From Caenispirillum bisanense (GTDB lineage: Bacteria > Pseudomonadota > Alphaproteobacteria > Rhodospirillales > Rhodospirillaceae), in the NCBI RefSeq assembly GCF_900230255.1, contig NZ_OCNJ01000001.1, positions 496,001 through 560,000 of the forward strand: DNA of 64,000 nt, given 5' to 3'. The notes beneath the pieces are model-generated. The model made no database searches. It had not been told where the DNA came from and saw only the letters and a program-made list of their open reading frames with translations. The position numbers were made by a program, and so were the translations under genes. This document shows positions 24,293 to 35,577 of this stretch, piece by piece. The stretch's first letter is position 1. Each line of letters begins with the position of its first letter.

Positions 24293-24999
24293 CCCGCATT
24301 CTCGTCGCGCTGCTGCTGGCGGCGCTGGTGACGACGGCCGTGCCGCCGTCAGCCAGGGCGGAGCAGCCCGGCTGGGTGGTGGAGGAACCGGTGGCCGCCG
24401 CTGCGGCACCGGGTCGCCGGCTCGCCGTCATCCTGTCGGGCGACGGCGGCTGGGCCGACCTCGACCGCGACCTGGCGGCGCTCATCGTCGACCGCGGCAT
24501 TCCGGTGCTCGGCGTCAGCGCCCTGAAGTACTTCTGGACCCGCCGCACACCCGAGGAAGCCGCCGCCGATCTGGCCGTGGTGCTCGGCGACGCCATGGCG
24601 CGGTGGGGGCGGGACGAGGTGATCCTCATCGGCTTCTCCTTCGGCGCCTCGGTGCTGCCGGCCATCGCCAACCGCCTGCCGCCGGAGGTGCGGGCCAAGG
24701 TGGTGACGGCCGCCATGCTGACCAGCTACACCTGGGCCAACTGGGAGATCCACATGGGCGGCTGGTTCCGCGACGACCCAGACGACCACGCGACCGACGT
24801 GGAGCCGGAAGCCCGTCGCCTCGGCCTGCCGCTGCTGTGCGTCTACGGCGTCGAGGAAGCGGCCAAGTCGATCTGCCCGCGCCTCGCCGACATGGCGACG
24901 GTGGTGGAGAAGCCCGGCGGTCATCACTTCGACTACGACTACGACGCGCTGGCCGAACTGGTGCTGCAGCACGCCGCCGCCCACGGTGCGCCGCGCTAG
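24289..24999 (+). CDS. acvB: AcvB/VirJ-type lysyl-phosphatidylglycerol hydrolase
   Basis: This 236-residue protein has a Sec signal peptide (residues 1-24, ending SARAE) and an alpha/beta-hydrolase-like VirJ domain: VILSGDGGWADLDRDLA, the nucleophile elbow GFSFGASVLP, and a late catalytic His in GGHHFDYDY. AcvB of Agrobacterium is a periplasmic hydrolase of lysyl-phosphatidylglycerol. This copy is the short VirJ-like form without the N-terminal half found in AcvB. The GTG start overlaps the lpiA stop (GTGA), so synthesis and turnover enzymes are made together. Confidence 0.9.
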   Translation: MTRILVALLLAALVTTAVPPSARAEQPGWVVEEPVAAAAAPGRRLAVILSGDGGWADLDRDLAALIVDRGIPVLGVSALKYFWTRRTPEEAAADLAVVLGDAMARWGRDEVILIGFSFGASVLPAIANRLPPEVRAKVVTAAMLTSYTWANWEIHMGGWFRDDPDDHATDVEPEARRLGLPLLCVYGVEEAAKSICPRLADMATVVEKPGGHHFDYDYDALAELVLQHAAAHGAPR

Positions 25000-25152
25000 G
25001 CGGACTCTCCCGCGGCTGTGACGGTGTCGGGTGGTTCGCGCCCCGGCTGTGCCCCAGCCTTGCCACGGAATGGCCGCTGGGCGCCGCGGCGGCGGTCTGG
25101 CAGGGTGAGCGCATCCCCTCCCTGCCGACCGAACGAGACGGAGAGCGACGCC

Positions 25153-25404
25153 ATGGTCCTCCCCACGCTGATCCTGAACCTCGCCGTCCTGGCCGTCGGC
25201 GCCGCCGCGCTGACGTCCGTCAACCGCCTGCGACCGGTGGCGGCGCGGCTGTGCGCCGGGGTGCTCGGCATCGGCCTGACCGCCTACGGCGCCGTTGCCA
25301 CGGTGGACATGGCCGCCCCCATGACCCTGCCCGTCGCGCCGGATGCGCCGGGGCCGGTGATGGTGGCGTCCGTGGCGCCGGACCGGATGCTCATGTGCCT
25401 GTGA
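25153..25404 (+). CDS. Small hydrophobic protein, possibly membrane
   Basis: This 83-residue frame starts at an ATG preceded by a GGAG ribosome site. It has one or two hydrophobic segments (LILNLAVLAVGAAALTSV and CAGVLGIGLTAYGAVATV) and a Pro-rich tail ending DRMLMCL. No family is recognised. The frame continues upstream to 25018, but that part is Arg/Pro-rich and looks non-coding. Its 3' end overlaps the convergent gene by 14 bp. It may not be real. Confidence 0.45.
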   Translation: MVLPTLILNLAVLAVGAAALTSVNRLRPVAARLCAGVLGIGLTAYGAVATVDMAAPMTLPVAPDAPGPVMVASVAPDRMLMCL

Positions 25405-25912
25405 GAGGGTGGCTCGCGATGGGCACCGCCGCCGCGTCGGCCAGGCGCAGGACCGTCAGGCGGTCCAGTGTCGCCGGGCAGGGGCAGGGGCCGGCCAGGG
25501 CGTCGGCGGGAAGCGGGGCGCCCCCGGCGACACGGCCCACTGTGACGTGCGGCCGATAGGGGATGTCGGGCCGCCGGAACCGCGCCAGGCTGCCGGCATG
25601 CAGGCGGGCGTGCAGGGCGCTGACCGCCGCCCCGTCCTCCGGCTCCAGAAAGGCATAGGTATCGCCCGACAGCGGGTCGGCGAAGGGCACGATGGCGGTG
25701 AAGCGCAGGTCGATGGGCGCCGTCGCGCCGGCCGTCGCTTCCGCCGCGCCCGTCACCTCGCTCTCGTCGTCCACGGCGACCGGAAACACCAGCGTGACGT
25801 GGGCCGGAACGTAGGACGCCAGCGGATCGTGGCGGCGGCGCAGGGCCTCCACCGCGGCCCCGTGGGCGTGGTCGTGCCAGCGCGGCAGCGCGACCACGGC
25901 CAGCCGGGTCAC
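25391..25912 (-). CDS. 2'-5' RNA ligase / 2H phosphoesterase family protein
   Basis: This 173-residue protein has the two H-x-T motifs that define 2H phosphoesterases: HVTLVF near residue 38 and HVTVGR near residue 122. Members cleave or form 2'-5' linkages or open cyclic phosphates; the natural substrate is unknown. The ATG overlaps the meaB stop (ATGA), so it is carried at the end of the methylmalonyl-CoA mutase operon, although no functional link is evident. Confidence 0.85.
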   Translation of the reverse strand: MTRLAVVALPRWHDHAHGAAVEALRRRHDPLASYVPAHVTLVFPVAVDDESEVTGAAEATAGATAPIDLRFTAIVPFADPLSGDTYAFLEPEDGAAVSALHARLHAGSLARFRRPDIPYRPHVTVGRVAGGAPLPADALAGPCPCPATLDRLTVLRLADAAAVPIASHPLTGT

Positions 25913-26961
25913 AACTCGAACCGGATGCCGAAGGCCTCAAGGATGCGGTGGGCCGCCAGGGCCGGGGTGAGGTCGCCGGTCGCCACGGCCTTTTCCACCT
26001 GCGGCAGTTGCTGCTTCACGTCCGGGTGTTCCACCAGGGCGTCCATCAGCTGGTCGCGCACCATCTGCCACATCCACTGCAGCTGCTGCTCCTGCCGCTT
26101 GGCGGGCAACTCGCCGGAGGCCGTCAGCTTCTCGCGGTGGCTTTCGACGTTGGTCCACAGCTCGTCCAGGCCCTGGTTCACCAGCGCCGAGACGGTGACC
26201 ACCGGCGGCTGCCAGTTGGGGCTGGCCGGCGTCATGATGTGCAGGGCAGTGCGGTATTCGCGGGCGGCGAGGCGGGCTTTCTGCGGGTCGCTGTCGGCCT
26301 TGTTCACCGCGATCATGTCGGCGATTTCCAGCACGCCCTTCTTGATGCCCTGCAACTCGTCGCCGGCGCCCGGCAGCATGAGCACCAGGAAGAAGTCCAC
26401 CATCTCGGAGACCATGGTCTCCGACTGGCCGACGCCCACCGTCTCCACCATCACCACGTCGTAGCCGGCGGCCTCGACGATGACCATGGTCTCGCGCGTC
26501 GTGCGGGTGACGCCGCCGAGCGTGCCGGACGACGGCGACGGCCGGATGAACGCGTTGGGGTCGATGGCCAGCTCGTTCATCCGCGTCTTGTCGCCGAGGA
26601 TGGAGCCGCCGGTGCGGGCGCTGGTCGGGTCGACGGCCAGCACCGCCACCTTCTTGCCCTGGGCGGTCAGGTGCTTGCCGAGCGCCTCGATGAAGGTCGA
26701 CTTGCCGACGCCGGGCACGCCGGTGATGCCGACGCGGTGCGCCTTGCCGGCGTGCGGCAGCAGCTTGACCAGGATCTGCTGCGCCAGCTTGCGGTGCTCG
26801 GCGTTGCGGCTTTCCACCAGGGTGATGGCGCGGCCCATGACCGTGCGGTCGCCCTTCAGCACGCCCTCGACGTAGTCGTCGACGGTCAACTGGCGGCGCA
26901 CGGGGGCCGCGCCGCGCGGCGCGAAGCCCCCGTAATCTGTGACACGCGGAGTGGACGCCAT
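25909..26961 (-). CDS. meaB: Methylmalonyl-CoA mutase-associated GTPase MeaB
   Basis: This 350-residue G3E-type GTPase gates cobalamin loading and protects methylmalonyl-CoA mutase. It contains the P-loop GITGVPGVGKST (near residue 80), the AVDPTSARTGGSILGDKTRM switch region, VETVGVGQSE, and the NKAD base-recognition motif. The C-terminal helical region (from about residue 270) forms the dimer arm. The start lies only 4 bp after the mutB stop, so it is co-expressed with the enzyme it serves. Confidence 0.96.
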   Translation of the reverse strand: MASTPRVTDYGGFAPRGAAPVRRQLTVDDYVEGVLKGDRTVMGRAITLVESRNAEHRKLAQQILVKLLPHAGKAHRVGITGVPGVGKSTFIEALGKHLTAQGKKVAVLAVDPTSARTGGSILGDKTRMNELAIDPNAFIRPSPSSGTLGGVTRTTRETMVIVEAAGYDVVMVETVGVGQSETMVSEMVDFFLVLMLPGAGDELQGIKKGVLEIADMIAVNKADSDPQKARLAAREYRTALHIMTPASPNWQPPVVTVSALVNQGLDELWTNVESHREKLTASGELPAKRQEQQLQWMWQMVRDQLMDALVEHPDVKQQLPQVEKAVATGDLTPALAAHRILEAFGIRFEL

Positions 26962-26965
26962 GCCG

Positions 26966-29166
<2,201 letters not shown>

Positions 29167-29170
<4 letters not shown>

Positions 29171-31269
29171 CGGTCGGTCACTCCCAGGAAGGCGAGGGTG
29201 GAGCGCAGGGTGTCCAGCGCATCGCATCCGACAAAGACAAAGGCGTCGATGCCGGCGGCGGTATAGGCGTCCTTGCGGTCGCCCGGCGCGCCGGCCAGGA
29301 AGACTTTCTTGCAGCCGGCGGCCTTGAGGGCGCTTGCGGCCTGTTCCGCCATCTCGGCGTAGACGTCGTCGCTGGAGCACAGCACGGCGACGGCCGCGCC
29401 CGACTCCCTGAACGCCGCCGCGCAGGCCTCGGCGCTGTCGTAGCCGTCGGTGCCCACGCCCTCGATGCCGCCCGCCTCGAAGAAGTTCTTGGCGAAGGTG
29501 GAGCGGGCGGTGAAGGCGGCGACGCGGCCCAGGTTGGCGAGGAAGATGCGCGGCCGGGCGCCGGTGTGCACCATGTACTCGTCGGCGGCGTCGCGCAGTT
29601 CCTCGTATTCGGCGGCGAGCCGGCGCTGCGGCAGGGCCTTCACCACGGTGGCCTCGCCGCTGCCCGACAGGGCGGCGAACAGGGCGCCGAGCGTCGCACC
29701 CTCGGCGGCGGCCGCGACGGCGGCGGCGGTGACGGCGCCCGAGCCCAGTTCGGCGAGCGGCAGGCTCACGGCCTTGCGGGCCTCGCGGGTGCGGCCGGCG
29801 GCGGCGCGGCGCAGGGCGTCGATGTCGGGTTTCGCCACGTCCACGGGCTTCTCGTGGATGTTGGGGAATTCCGACACGCCGGTGATGGGGTCCTTGCGCG
29901 TGGCGATGGCGCGGGCGCGTGCCGTGTGAGCGGCGTCCACCTTGGCGGCCAGATGACCGGACTCCAGGCAGGCGACCATGCCGCCGTGCTTCTCGATGTC
30001 CTGGAACAGGGTCCAAGCCTCGTCGGCGACCTGCTCGGTGAGCGTCTCCACGTACCAGGAGCCGCCGGCCGGATCGATCACCTTGTCGAGGTTGCTCTCC
30101 TCCATCAGCACCAGCTGGGTGTTGCGGGCGATGCGGCGGGCGAACTCGGTCGGCAGGCCGAGCATGGCGTCGAACGGCAGCACGGTCACGCTCTCCGCCC
30201 CGCCGACGGCGGCGGCGAAGGTGGTCACGGTGGTGCGCAGCATGTTGACCCAGGGGTCGCGCTGGCTGACGACGCGCTCGGCGGTGCCGGCGGTCAGGCG
30301 CATGCGGCCGGCTTCCTCCGACACGCCGCAGGCCTGCATGATGCGGCCCCACAGGCGACGGGCGGCGCGCAGCTTGGCGATGCCGAGGAACTGCTCGGTG
30401 CCGACGGGCAGGGCGAAGACGATCTGCTTGGCGGCGGTGTCGACGTCCATGCCGGCGTCGGTCATGGCGCGCAAGTAGGCGACGGCGGTCGCCATGGCGA
30501 CGGCGAGGTCCTGCGTCTCCGTGGCGCCGGCCAGATGCCAGGGCGCGGTGTCGACGCGCACGGCGGTGGCATTGGGGCAGTTGGCGGCGGTCCAGGCGGC
30601 GAGGTCGGCCAGGGCCTTCAGGGCGGTGTCGATGCCGCCCGGCAGCTCGCCGGCGGCGGCCAGCCAGCCGATGGGGTCGGCGCCGAAGGCGGCCTTGACG
30701 GCGGCGCGGTCGACGCCCTTCACCTGCCAGTGGCCGGCGAGCAGGGCGGCGGCCGGCAGGAAGGCGGCGCCCGGCTCCAGCGCCACGGTGGCGAGGTCTT
30801 CGTAGACGCCCGTCAGCACCGTGTCGAAGTCGGCCGCGGTATAGGCCATGAGGCCGTTCAGGCCGGCGTAGTTGGTGGCCTGGTCGGCATCGTCGCCGCG
30901 GCGGGCGGCGTCGTCGAGGCGCAGGGTGACGGACGACGCGCCGCGCTCCAGGTCGGTCAGGACGGCCTTGTTGACCACCTGCGGGTCGGGATGGGTGTGC
31001 AGCTGGCGGATGTCCCACCCGCCGACGCGCTGCCCGGCGACGGCACCGCCGCGGGTGTAGGGCGCGAAGCCCGGCAGGCCCGACGGATCGCCGGCCGGCG
31101 CCCAGTCGTCGAGGGTGTAGAGCGGCTGCAGCGTGATGCCTTCGTAGGTCCTGGTCAGCATCTTCTTGTCGAAGGGGGCGCCCTTCAGCGCCTTCTCGAC
31201 AGCCGCGAGCCACTGGTCCTTGGTGGCGGCGGGAAAATCCCCCGCCAGGGAGAGAGTGTCGTCGCTCAT
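29167..31269 (-). CDS. mutA: Methylmalonyl-CoA mutase small (structural) subunit
   Basis: This 700-residue partner of MutB has the same domain order, but its cobalamin domain lacks the DGHDRG motif (the equivalent region reads [25 protein letters not shown]), so it should not bind B12. Recognisable mutase blocks are [43 protein letters not shown] and [16 protein letters not shown]. It opens the mutA-mutB-meaB-RNA ligase operon. The ATG at 31269 gives the normal N-terminus; the open frame upstream runs into intergenic repeats. Confidence 0.95.
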
Positions 31270-31402
31270 CCTCGTGTCCGACCGTTCCTGCCTGTCGTTG
31301 CACCGTGGCGCGGCCGGTGATCCGGCGCGCCGTCGACGGCGGCGAGGCCCCCCGTCCCGAACGGGCGGCCTCCGCCGAGGATGCAGGGCTCTGGGTCGGG
31401 CC

Positions 31403-31432
31403 AGTCTAGCAGCCGGACCCATACCTGCGCAA
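31403..31432 (-). promoter_or_regulatory. Candidate mutAB promoter
   Basis: On the minus strand TTGCGC (31432-31427) and TAGACT (31408-31403) are 18 bases apart, matching a housekeeping-type promoter about 135 bp upstream of mutA. Two direct copies of CTTTGGGGT (31466-31474 and 31443-31451) lie just upstream and could bind an activator. Confidence 0.4.
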
Positions 31433-31600
31433 ACGACCACATACCCCAAAGCCGCGCAGGGGCAAACCCCAAAGAGGGGGTGGTGGCCCTGAAATCGTGA
31501 AATTTTTGGGCCTCCGGAACCCGGCTTGACGCAACATCCGAATGTCCGACAAGGGGTGGGGAGGGGGCTTTTTGGGTGGAGTCCTTCGCGGGCAGTGGCT

Positions 31601-31880
31601 GTGGAGGACGGTACCCATGCGGCCGGCGCCTGTGCCGCCGTGGATGGCCGGATCAAGTCCGGCCATGACAATTTCTGACGTTATTTCAAATGCTTGTCAT
31701 GCGCGGGCTCCGACCCGCGCATCCACGGCTCCCCTGGAGGAGGCCGTGGAGGACGGTGCCCATGCGGCCGGCGCTTGTGCCGCAGTGGAGGACCGGATCA
31801 AGTCCGGCCATGACAATTTCTAACGTTATTTCAAATGCTTGTCATGCGCGGGCTCGACCCGCGCATCCACGGCTCCACCG
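31601..31880. repeat. Two tandem copies (144-bp offset) of an intergenic palindromic repeat
   Basis: Each copy contains GGCCGGATCAAGTCCGGCC (copy 2 begins GACCGG), an AT-rich spacer (CAATTTCT..CGTTATTTCAAATGC), then GCGCGGGCTC..GACCCGCGC and ATCCACGGCTCC. The first starts at 31601 and the second at 31745, and they differ at only a few bases. This is the same family as the repeats at 55.1 and 58.2 kb. Confidence 0.85.
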
Positions 31881-32001
31881 CCTGAGGCCGTGGAGACCGC
31901 CGCCTCTCCGCCGCCCCGTCACAAATCCACCGGTTGCCCAACCCCCCGCCACGCGCTAGCGTTGCCGCATCGCACAACGCCCGCCGGAGCCGTCGCCCTT
32001 C

Positions 32002-33669
32002 ATGGAGTTCGCCGACCTTCTCGCCGGCCTCGATCCCGTCCCACGCGGGCTCGTGGTGCTGTGCCTCGTGGCGGTCACCGGGCTGCTGATCGGGCGCCTG
32101 CGCCTCGGCACCGTGTCGCTCGGCATCGGGGGCGTGCTGTTCGCCGGCATCTTCTGGGGCCACATGGGCCTGCACGTCGACCCCGAGGTCGGGCAGTTCC
32201 TGCGCGAGTTCGGGCTCATCCTCTTCGTCTACACCATCGGCATCCAGGTCGGGCCGGGCTTCTTCTCGGCGCTGAAGCGCTCCGGGCTCGCGCTCAACGG
32301 CATGGCGGCGGCGCTGGTGGGGCTGTCGGTGCTGGTTGCGGCGGGGGTGCACGTGGTGTTCGGCGCGCCGCTGCCCGTCGCTCTCGGCCTGATGGCGGGG
32401 GCGACCACCAACACGCCCTCCCTCGGTGCCGCGACGCAGATGCTGAAGGCGGTGGGGGCCTCGCCCGACCTGCTCGGCGTGCCGGGGCTCGGATACGCGG
32501 TGGCCTATCCCTTCGGCATCGCCGGGATCCTGCTCACCATGGTGCTGGTGCGCGCCGTGCTGGCGGTGAAGGTGGACCAGGAGCAGGCCGCCTTCGAGGC
32601 CGCCCGCGCCGCCGAGACCCAGGCGCTGGATACGGTCAACGTCGAGATCACCAATCCCAACATGGAGAACCTCCCCCTCGGCGAGCTGCCGGGCATGGAG
32701 GAGATGCACGTCGTCGTCAGCCGCATGCAGCGCGACGGGGCGGTGCAGGTGGCGCACCCCGAGACGCCGGTGCGGGTGGGCGACGTGCTGCTGCTGGTCG
32801 GCCCGCCGCCGCGCCTGCGCGACATGGTGCGCATCCTCGGCCGTCGCGCCGACACCGACCTCAAGGCGGTGCCCTCGGAGGTGAAGTGGGAGCGGCTGGT
32901 GGTCACCAGCGACAAGGTGCTCGGCCATGCCATCGGCAGCCTGAACCTGCTGCACCGCCACGACGTGGTCATCAGCCGCGTCAATCGTGCCGGCGTCGAG
33001 CTGACGCCGAGCCCCGGCCTCAAGCTCGAGTTCGGTGACATCTGCACGGTCATCGGCCACCCGCGCAACATCGAGGCCGCCGCCACCGTGCTCGGCAACC
33101 GGGCGCAGGCACTGCAGCAGGCGCAGATCCTGCCCATTTTCCTTGGCATCGCGCTCGGCGTGCTGCTCGGCTCCATCCCCTTCGCTTTCCCGGGCATGCC
33201 GGCGCCGGTGAAGCTCGGGCTGGCGGGCGGGCCGCTCATCGCCGCCATCGTGCTGGCGCGCATCGGCCACATCGGCCCCTTCGTGTGGTTCATGCCGCCG
33301 AGCGCCAACCACGCCCTGCGCGAGATCGGCATCGTGCTGTTCCTCGGCATCGTCGGGCTGAAGGCGGGCGAGAGCTTCGTCGCCCTGCTCACCGAGGGCG
33401 ACGGCCTGAAGTGGCTGCTGTGGGGCGCACTCATCACCATCGTGCCGCTGCTCATCGTCGGCTTCGCGGCGCGGCTGTTCCTGCGCATGAACTACCTGAC
33501 GCTCTGCGGCCTGCTGGCCGGCGGCATGACCGACCCGCCGGCGCTCGCCTTCGCCAACGCCATCCGCCCGTCGGAGGCGCCGTCGCTGGCCTATGCGACC
33601 GTGTACCCGCTGGTCATGTTCCTGCGCATCCTGGCGCCGCAGGTGCTGGTGCTGCTGTTGTGGGTGTGA
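32002..33669 (+). CDS. YidE/AspT-type putative transporter with TrkA_C domains
   Basis: This 555-residue membrane protein belongs to the aspartate-alanine exchanger family: two blocks of about five transmembrane helices each carry the duplication signature (IQVGPGFFSALKRSG with GATTNTPSLGAA in the first half, GLKAGESF with GGMTDPPALAFANA in the second). Two TrkA_C-like regulatory domains lie between them (about residues 215-370; MHVVVSRMQRDGAVQVAHPETPVRVGD in the first). The substrate of this branch is unknown. The gene stands alone after a repeat-rich gap. Confidence 0.87.
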   Translation: MEFADLLAGLDPVPRGLVVLCLVAVTGLLIGRLRLGTVSLGIGGVLFAGIFWGHMGLHVDPEVGQFLREFGLILFVYTIGIQVGPGFFSALKRSGLALNGMAAALVGLSVLVAAGVHVVFGAPLPVALGLMAGATTNTPSLGAATQMLKAVGASPDLLGVPGLGYAVAYPFGIAGILLTMVLVRAVLAVKVDQEQAAFEAARAAETQALDTVNVEITNPNMENLPLGELPGMEEMHVVVSRMQRDGAVQVAHPETPVRVGDVLLLVGPPPRLRDMVRILGRRADTDLKAVPSEVKWERLVVTSDKVLGHAIGSLNLLHRHDVVISRVNRAGVELTPSPGLKLEFGDICTVIGHPRNIEAAATVLGNRAQALQQAQILPIFLGIALGVLLGSIPFAFPGMPAPVKLGLAGGPLIAAIVLARIGHIGPFVWFMPPSANHALREIGIVLFLGIVGLKAGESFVALLTEGDGLKWLLWGALITIVPLLIVGFAARLFLRMNYLTLCGLLAGGMTDPPALAFANAIRPSEAPSLAYATVYPLVMFLRILAPQVLVLLLWV

Positions 33670-33679
33670 GCCGCCGGCG

Positions 33680-34993
33680 TCACTCCGCCGTGCAGAACTC
33701 GTCCGCTTTGTCCGCCCCGCCGCCTGGCAAGCGCTGCGCGAACAGCCGGCAGGTGTTGAGCCCGGCGATGGCGCGGATGGTCCCGGCGTCGAAGGGCGGG
33801 CCGTAGCGCCGCAGGATGGTGGTGAGGATCGCCACCTGACTGGCGTCGAAGAAGGGCGTCACCGAGCCGTCGTAGTCGGACCCGAAGGCGACGTGGCGGC
33901 CCGGCTCCCGCCCCAACTCGCGCGCCAGATCCATGACGTGGGCCATGACGTCGGCGATGCGCAGCACGGTCGGGCCGAGGGCCTGCGGCCAGTAGCCGAC
34001 GCCCACCACGCCACCGTTCTCAATCAACAGACGCAGTTCCTCGTCGCTCAGGTTGCGGGCCGGTCGGCAGGGCGCCTCGCAGCCCCTTTGAAGGCCGGTG
34101 TGCGACACCACCGCCGGCGCGGTCAGCATCTCCAGCGCGTCGCGGAAGCCCTTGGGCGAGATGTGCGACAGGTCGACCGCCATCCCCAGCTCTTCCGCCG
34201 CCTGCAGGGCGATGCGGCCCTGCGGCGTCAAGCCATAGGCCTCGCAGCCCTCGCTGGAGCCCGACAGGGCGTTGTCGAAGCGGTGGGTGGGGGCGAACAT
34301 GCGCACACCCAGGTCGAACAACTGGCGCATGTCGGCCCGCACCCGCTCGGCGACGGTGGGACCGGCGGCGGACGGGTCGTCCTCGGCGCCGATCCAGTGG
34401 CCGCCCTCGATGCCGAGGATACCGCCGACCACCTGCTTCCCCGCCCGCCAGTCGGCCAGCAGACGGCGCAGGCCCTCGGCGTCGGTGATGACGCGCAGTT
34501 CCGGCCCCGGCCGCTCGCGCGATCGCTCGGCGGCGTCGTAGAGGCGGCGGACCTGCCAGATGGCCCGCTCGCGCAGCGACCACGCCGGGCGCCCCTGGGC
34601 GAAGGCCAGCAGGCCGGCGACGTTGATGCCGCTGCCGGAGACGCAACGCTCGCCCGGGATCTCGGGGTGGCTGCGCGGGATCGGGCTCTTGGTGACGATG
34701 GTGAAGAGCTGCAGGCCGACGTTGCCGTCCACCAGCCGCGGCAGGTCCACGTGGCCGACGGCGGAGCGGGTGAGCAGGTCGCGTTCCCACTTCAGCGTGT
34801 CGGCGTGCAGGTCGGCGACGAAGAGGTCGCGGTGGAAGGCCAGATCCGCGGCGCTCGGCACCGGCGCGGCGGGGTCGGCGGCGACGCGGTTGAGGCGGCG
34901 GTCCAACTGGTCGGCGCCGAACAGCCACACGGCGAACCCCGCCAGCAGCAGCACGGCGAAGATCGCGACCAGGGAAACCAGCAGCCGGCGCAC
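33680..34993 (-). CDS. Membrane dipeptidase-like protein (peptidase M19)
   Basis: This 437-residue protein has an N-terminal membrane anchor or uncleaved signal (residues 4-26) and the M19 renal-dipeptidase fold. Metal ligands are visible in order: HADTL (H-x-D, near residue 62), the bridging Glu in GIEGGH, His in DLSHISPKG, His in VSHTGLQ, and the Asp in GSDYDGS. It is a likely zinc dipeptidase anchored on the periplasmic side, although some M19 members act on other amides. It is convergent with the transporter gene. Confidence 0.9.
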   Translation of the reverse strand: MRRLLVSLVAIFAVLLLAGFAVWLFGADQLDRRLNRVAADPAAPVPSAADLAFHRDLFVADLHADTLKWERDLLTRSAVGHVDLPRLVDGNVGLQLFTIVTKSPIPRSHPEIPGERCVSGSGINVAGLLAFAQGRPAWSLRERAIWQVRRLYDAAERSRERPGPELRVITDAEGLRRLLADWRAGKQVVGGILGIEGGHWIGAEDDPSAAGPTVAERVRADMRQLFDLGVRMFAPTHRFDNALSGSSEGCEAYGLTPQGRIALQAAEELGMAVDLSHISPKGFRDALEMLTAPAVVSHTGLQRGCEAPCRPARNLSDEELRLLIENGGVVGVGYWPQALGPTVLRIADVMAHVMDLARELGREPGRHVAFGSDYDGSVTPFFDASQVAILTTILRRYGPPFDAGTIRAIAGLNTCRLFAQRLPGGGADKADEFCTAE

Positions 34994-35073
34994 GGGCCTT
35001 CCTTACCTCCGTCGGTGTCCGTTCCTACGCCAACGGAACACCTTCGGGGGCGGTCGTGTTGCCGGAAGCGGCC

Positions 35074-35577
35074 TCAGCCGTCGTGCGGCAAGGCCTGGGC
35101 GTAGCGCCCGCCGGAGTAGACCAGGGGCGTGCCGGGGCGGGCGTCGTAGCGCGCCACCTCGCCGATGAAGATGACGTGGTCGCCGCCCTCGTGGGTGGCC
35201 GCCGTGGTGCATTCGAAGTTGGCGAGGCAGCCGCGTAGCAGCGGCAGGCCGTGGTGGCCTTCCTCCCACGCCAGGCCGGCGAAGCGTTCACCGGGGGCGG
35301 CGAAGCGGTTGGACAGGTCGATCTGGTCGGCCGCCAGCACGTTCACCGCGAAATGGGTGGCGCCGTGGAAGGCGGGGAACACCGACGACGACCGCGCCAG
35401 GCTCCACAGCACCAGCGGCGGCTCCAGCGACACCGAGGCGAAGGAGTTGACGGTCAGGCCCTGCGGGTGGCCGTCCGGATCGCGCACGGTGACGACGCAC
35501 ACGCCGGTGGCGAACTGGCCGAGGGCGCGGCGGAAGTCACGGGTGTCGAAGGGCTGCGACCGCATCGGCAGGGTCAT
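35074..35577 (-). CDS. Flavin reductase family protein
   Basis: This 167-residue flavin-reductase-like split-barrel protein has FRRALGQFATGVCVVT, GLTVNSFASVSLEPPLVLWSLAR and FAVNVLAADQ, then GCLANFECTT and the end block HVIFIGEVARYD. Such proteins supply reduced FMN/FAD to two-component monooxygenases. No oxygenase lies next to it, so the partner is elsewhere or absent. The ATG at 35577 gives the typical start; the open frame upstream is Arg/Pro-rich. Confidence 0.88.
   Translation of the reverse strand: MTLPMRSQPFDTRDFRRALGQFATGVCVVTVRDPDGHPQGLTVNSFASVSLEPPLVLWSLARSSSVFPAFHGATHFAVNVLAADQIDLSNRFAAPGERFAGLAWEEGHHGLPLLRGCLANFECTTAATHEGGDHVIFIGEVARYDARPGTPLVYSGGRYAQALPHDG

Larger units (their letters stand above)
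31270..32001. other. 732-bp intergenic region between mutA and the YidE-type gene
   Basis: This region holds the mutAB promoter in its first 200 bp and the palindromic repeat pair at 31601-31880. The short frames in it are translations of the repeats. I see no gene. Confidence 0.7.

Noticed and set aside
21683-24409. A 908-codon minus-strand frame opposite lpiA
   Set aside because: Its composition (His, Gln, Arg, Ala) is that of an antisense translation; the plus strand has a full MprF protein.
31542-31959. Short frames reading MAGLDPAIHG or MRGLDPRIHG-like peptides here and near 55.1 and 58.2 kb
   Set aside because: They are translations of intergenic palindromic repeats in different frames and on both strands, without ribosome sites.
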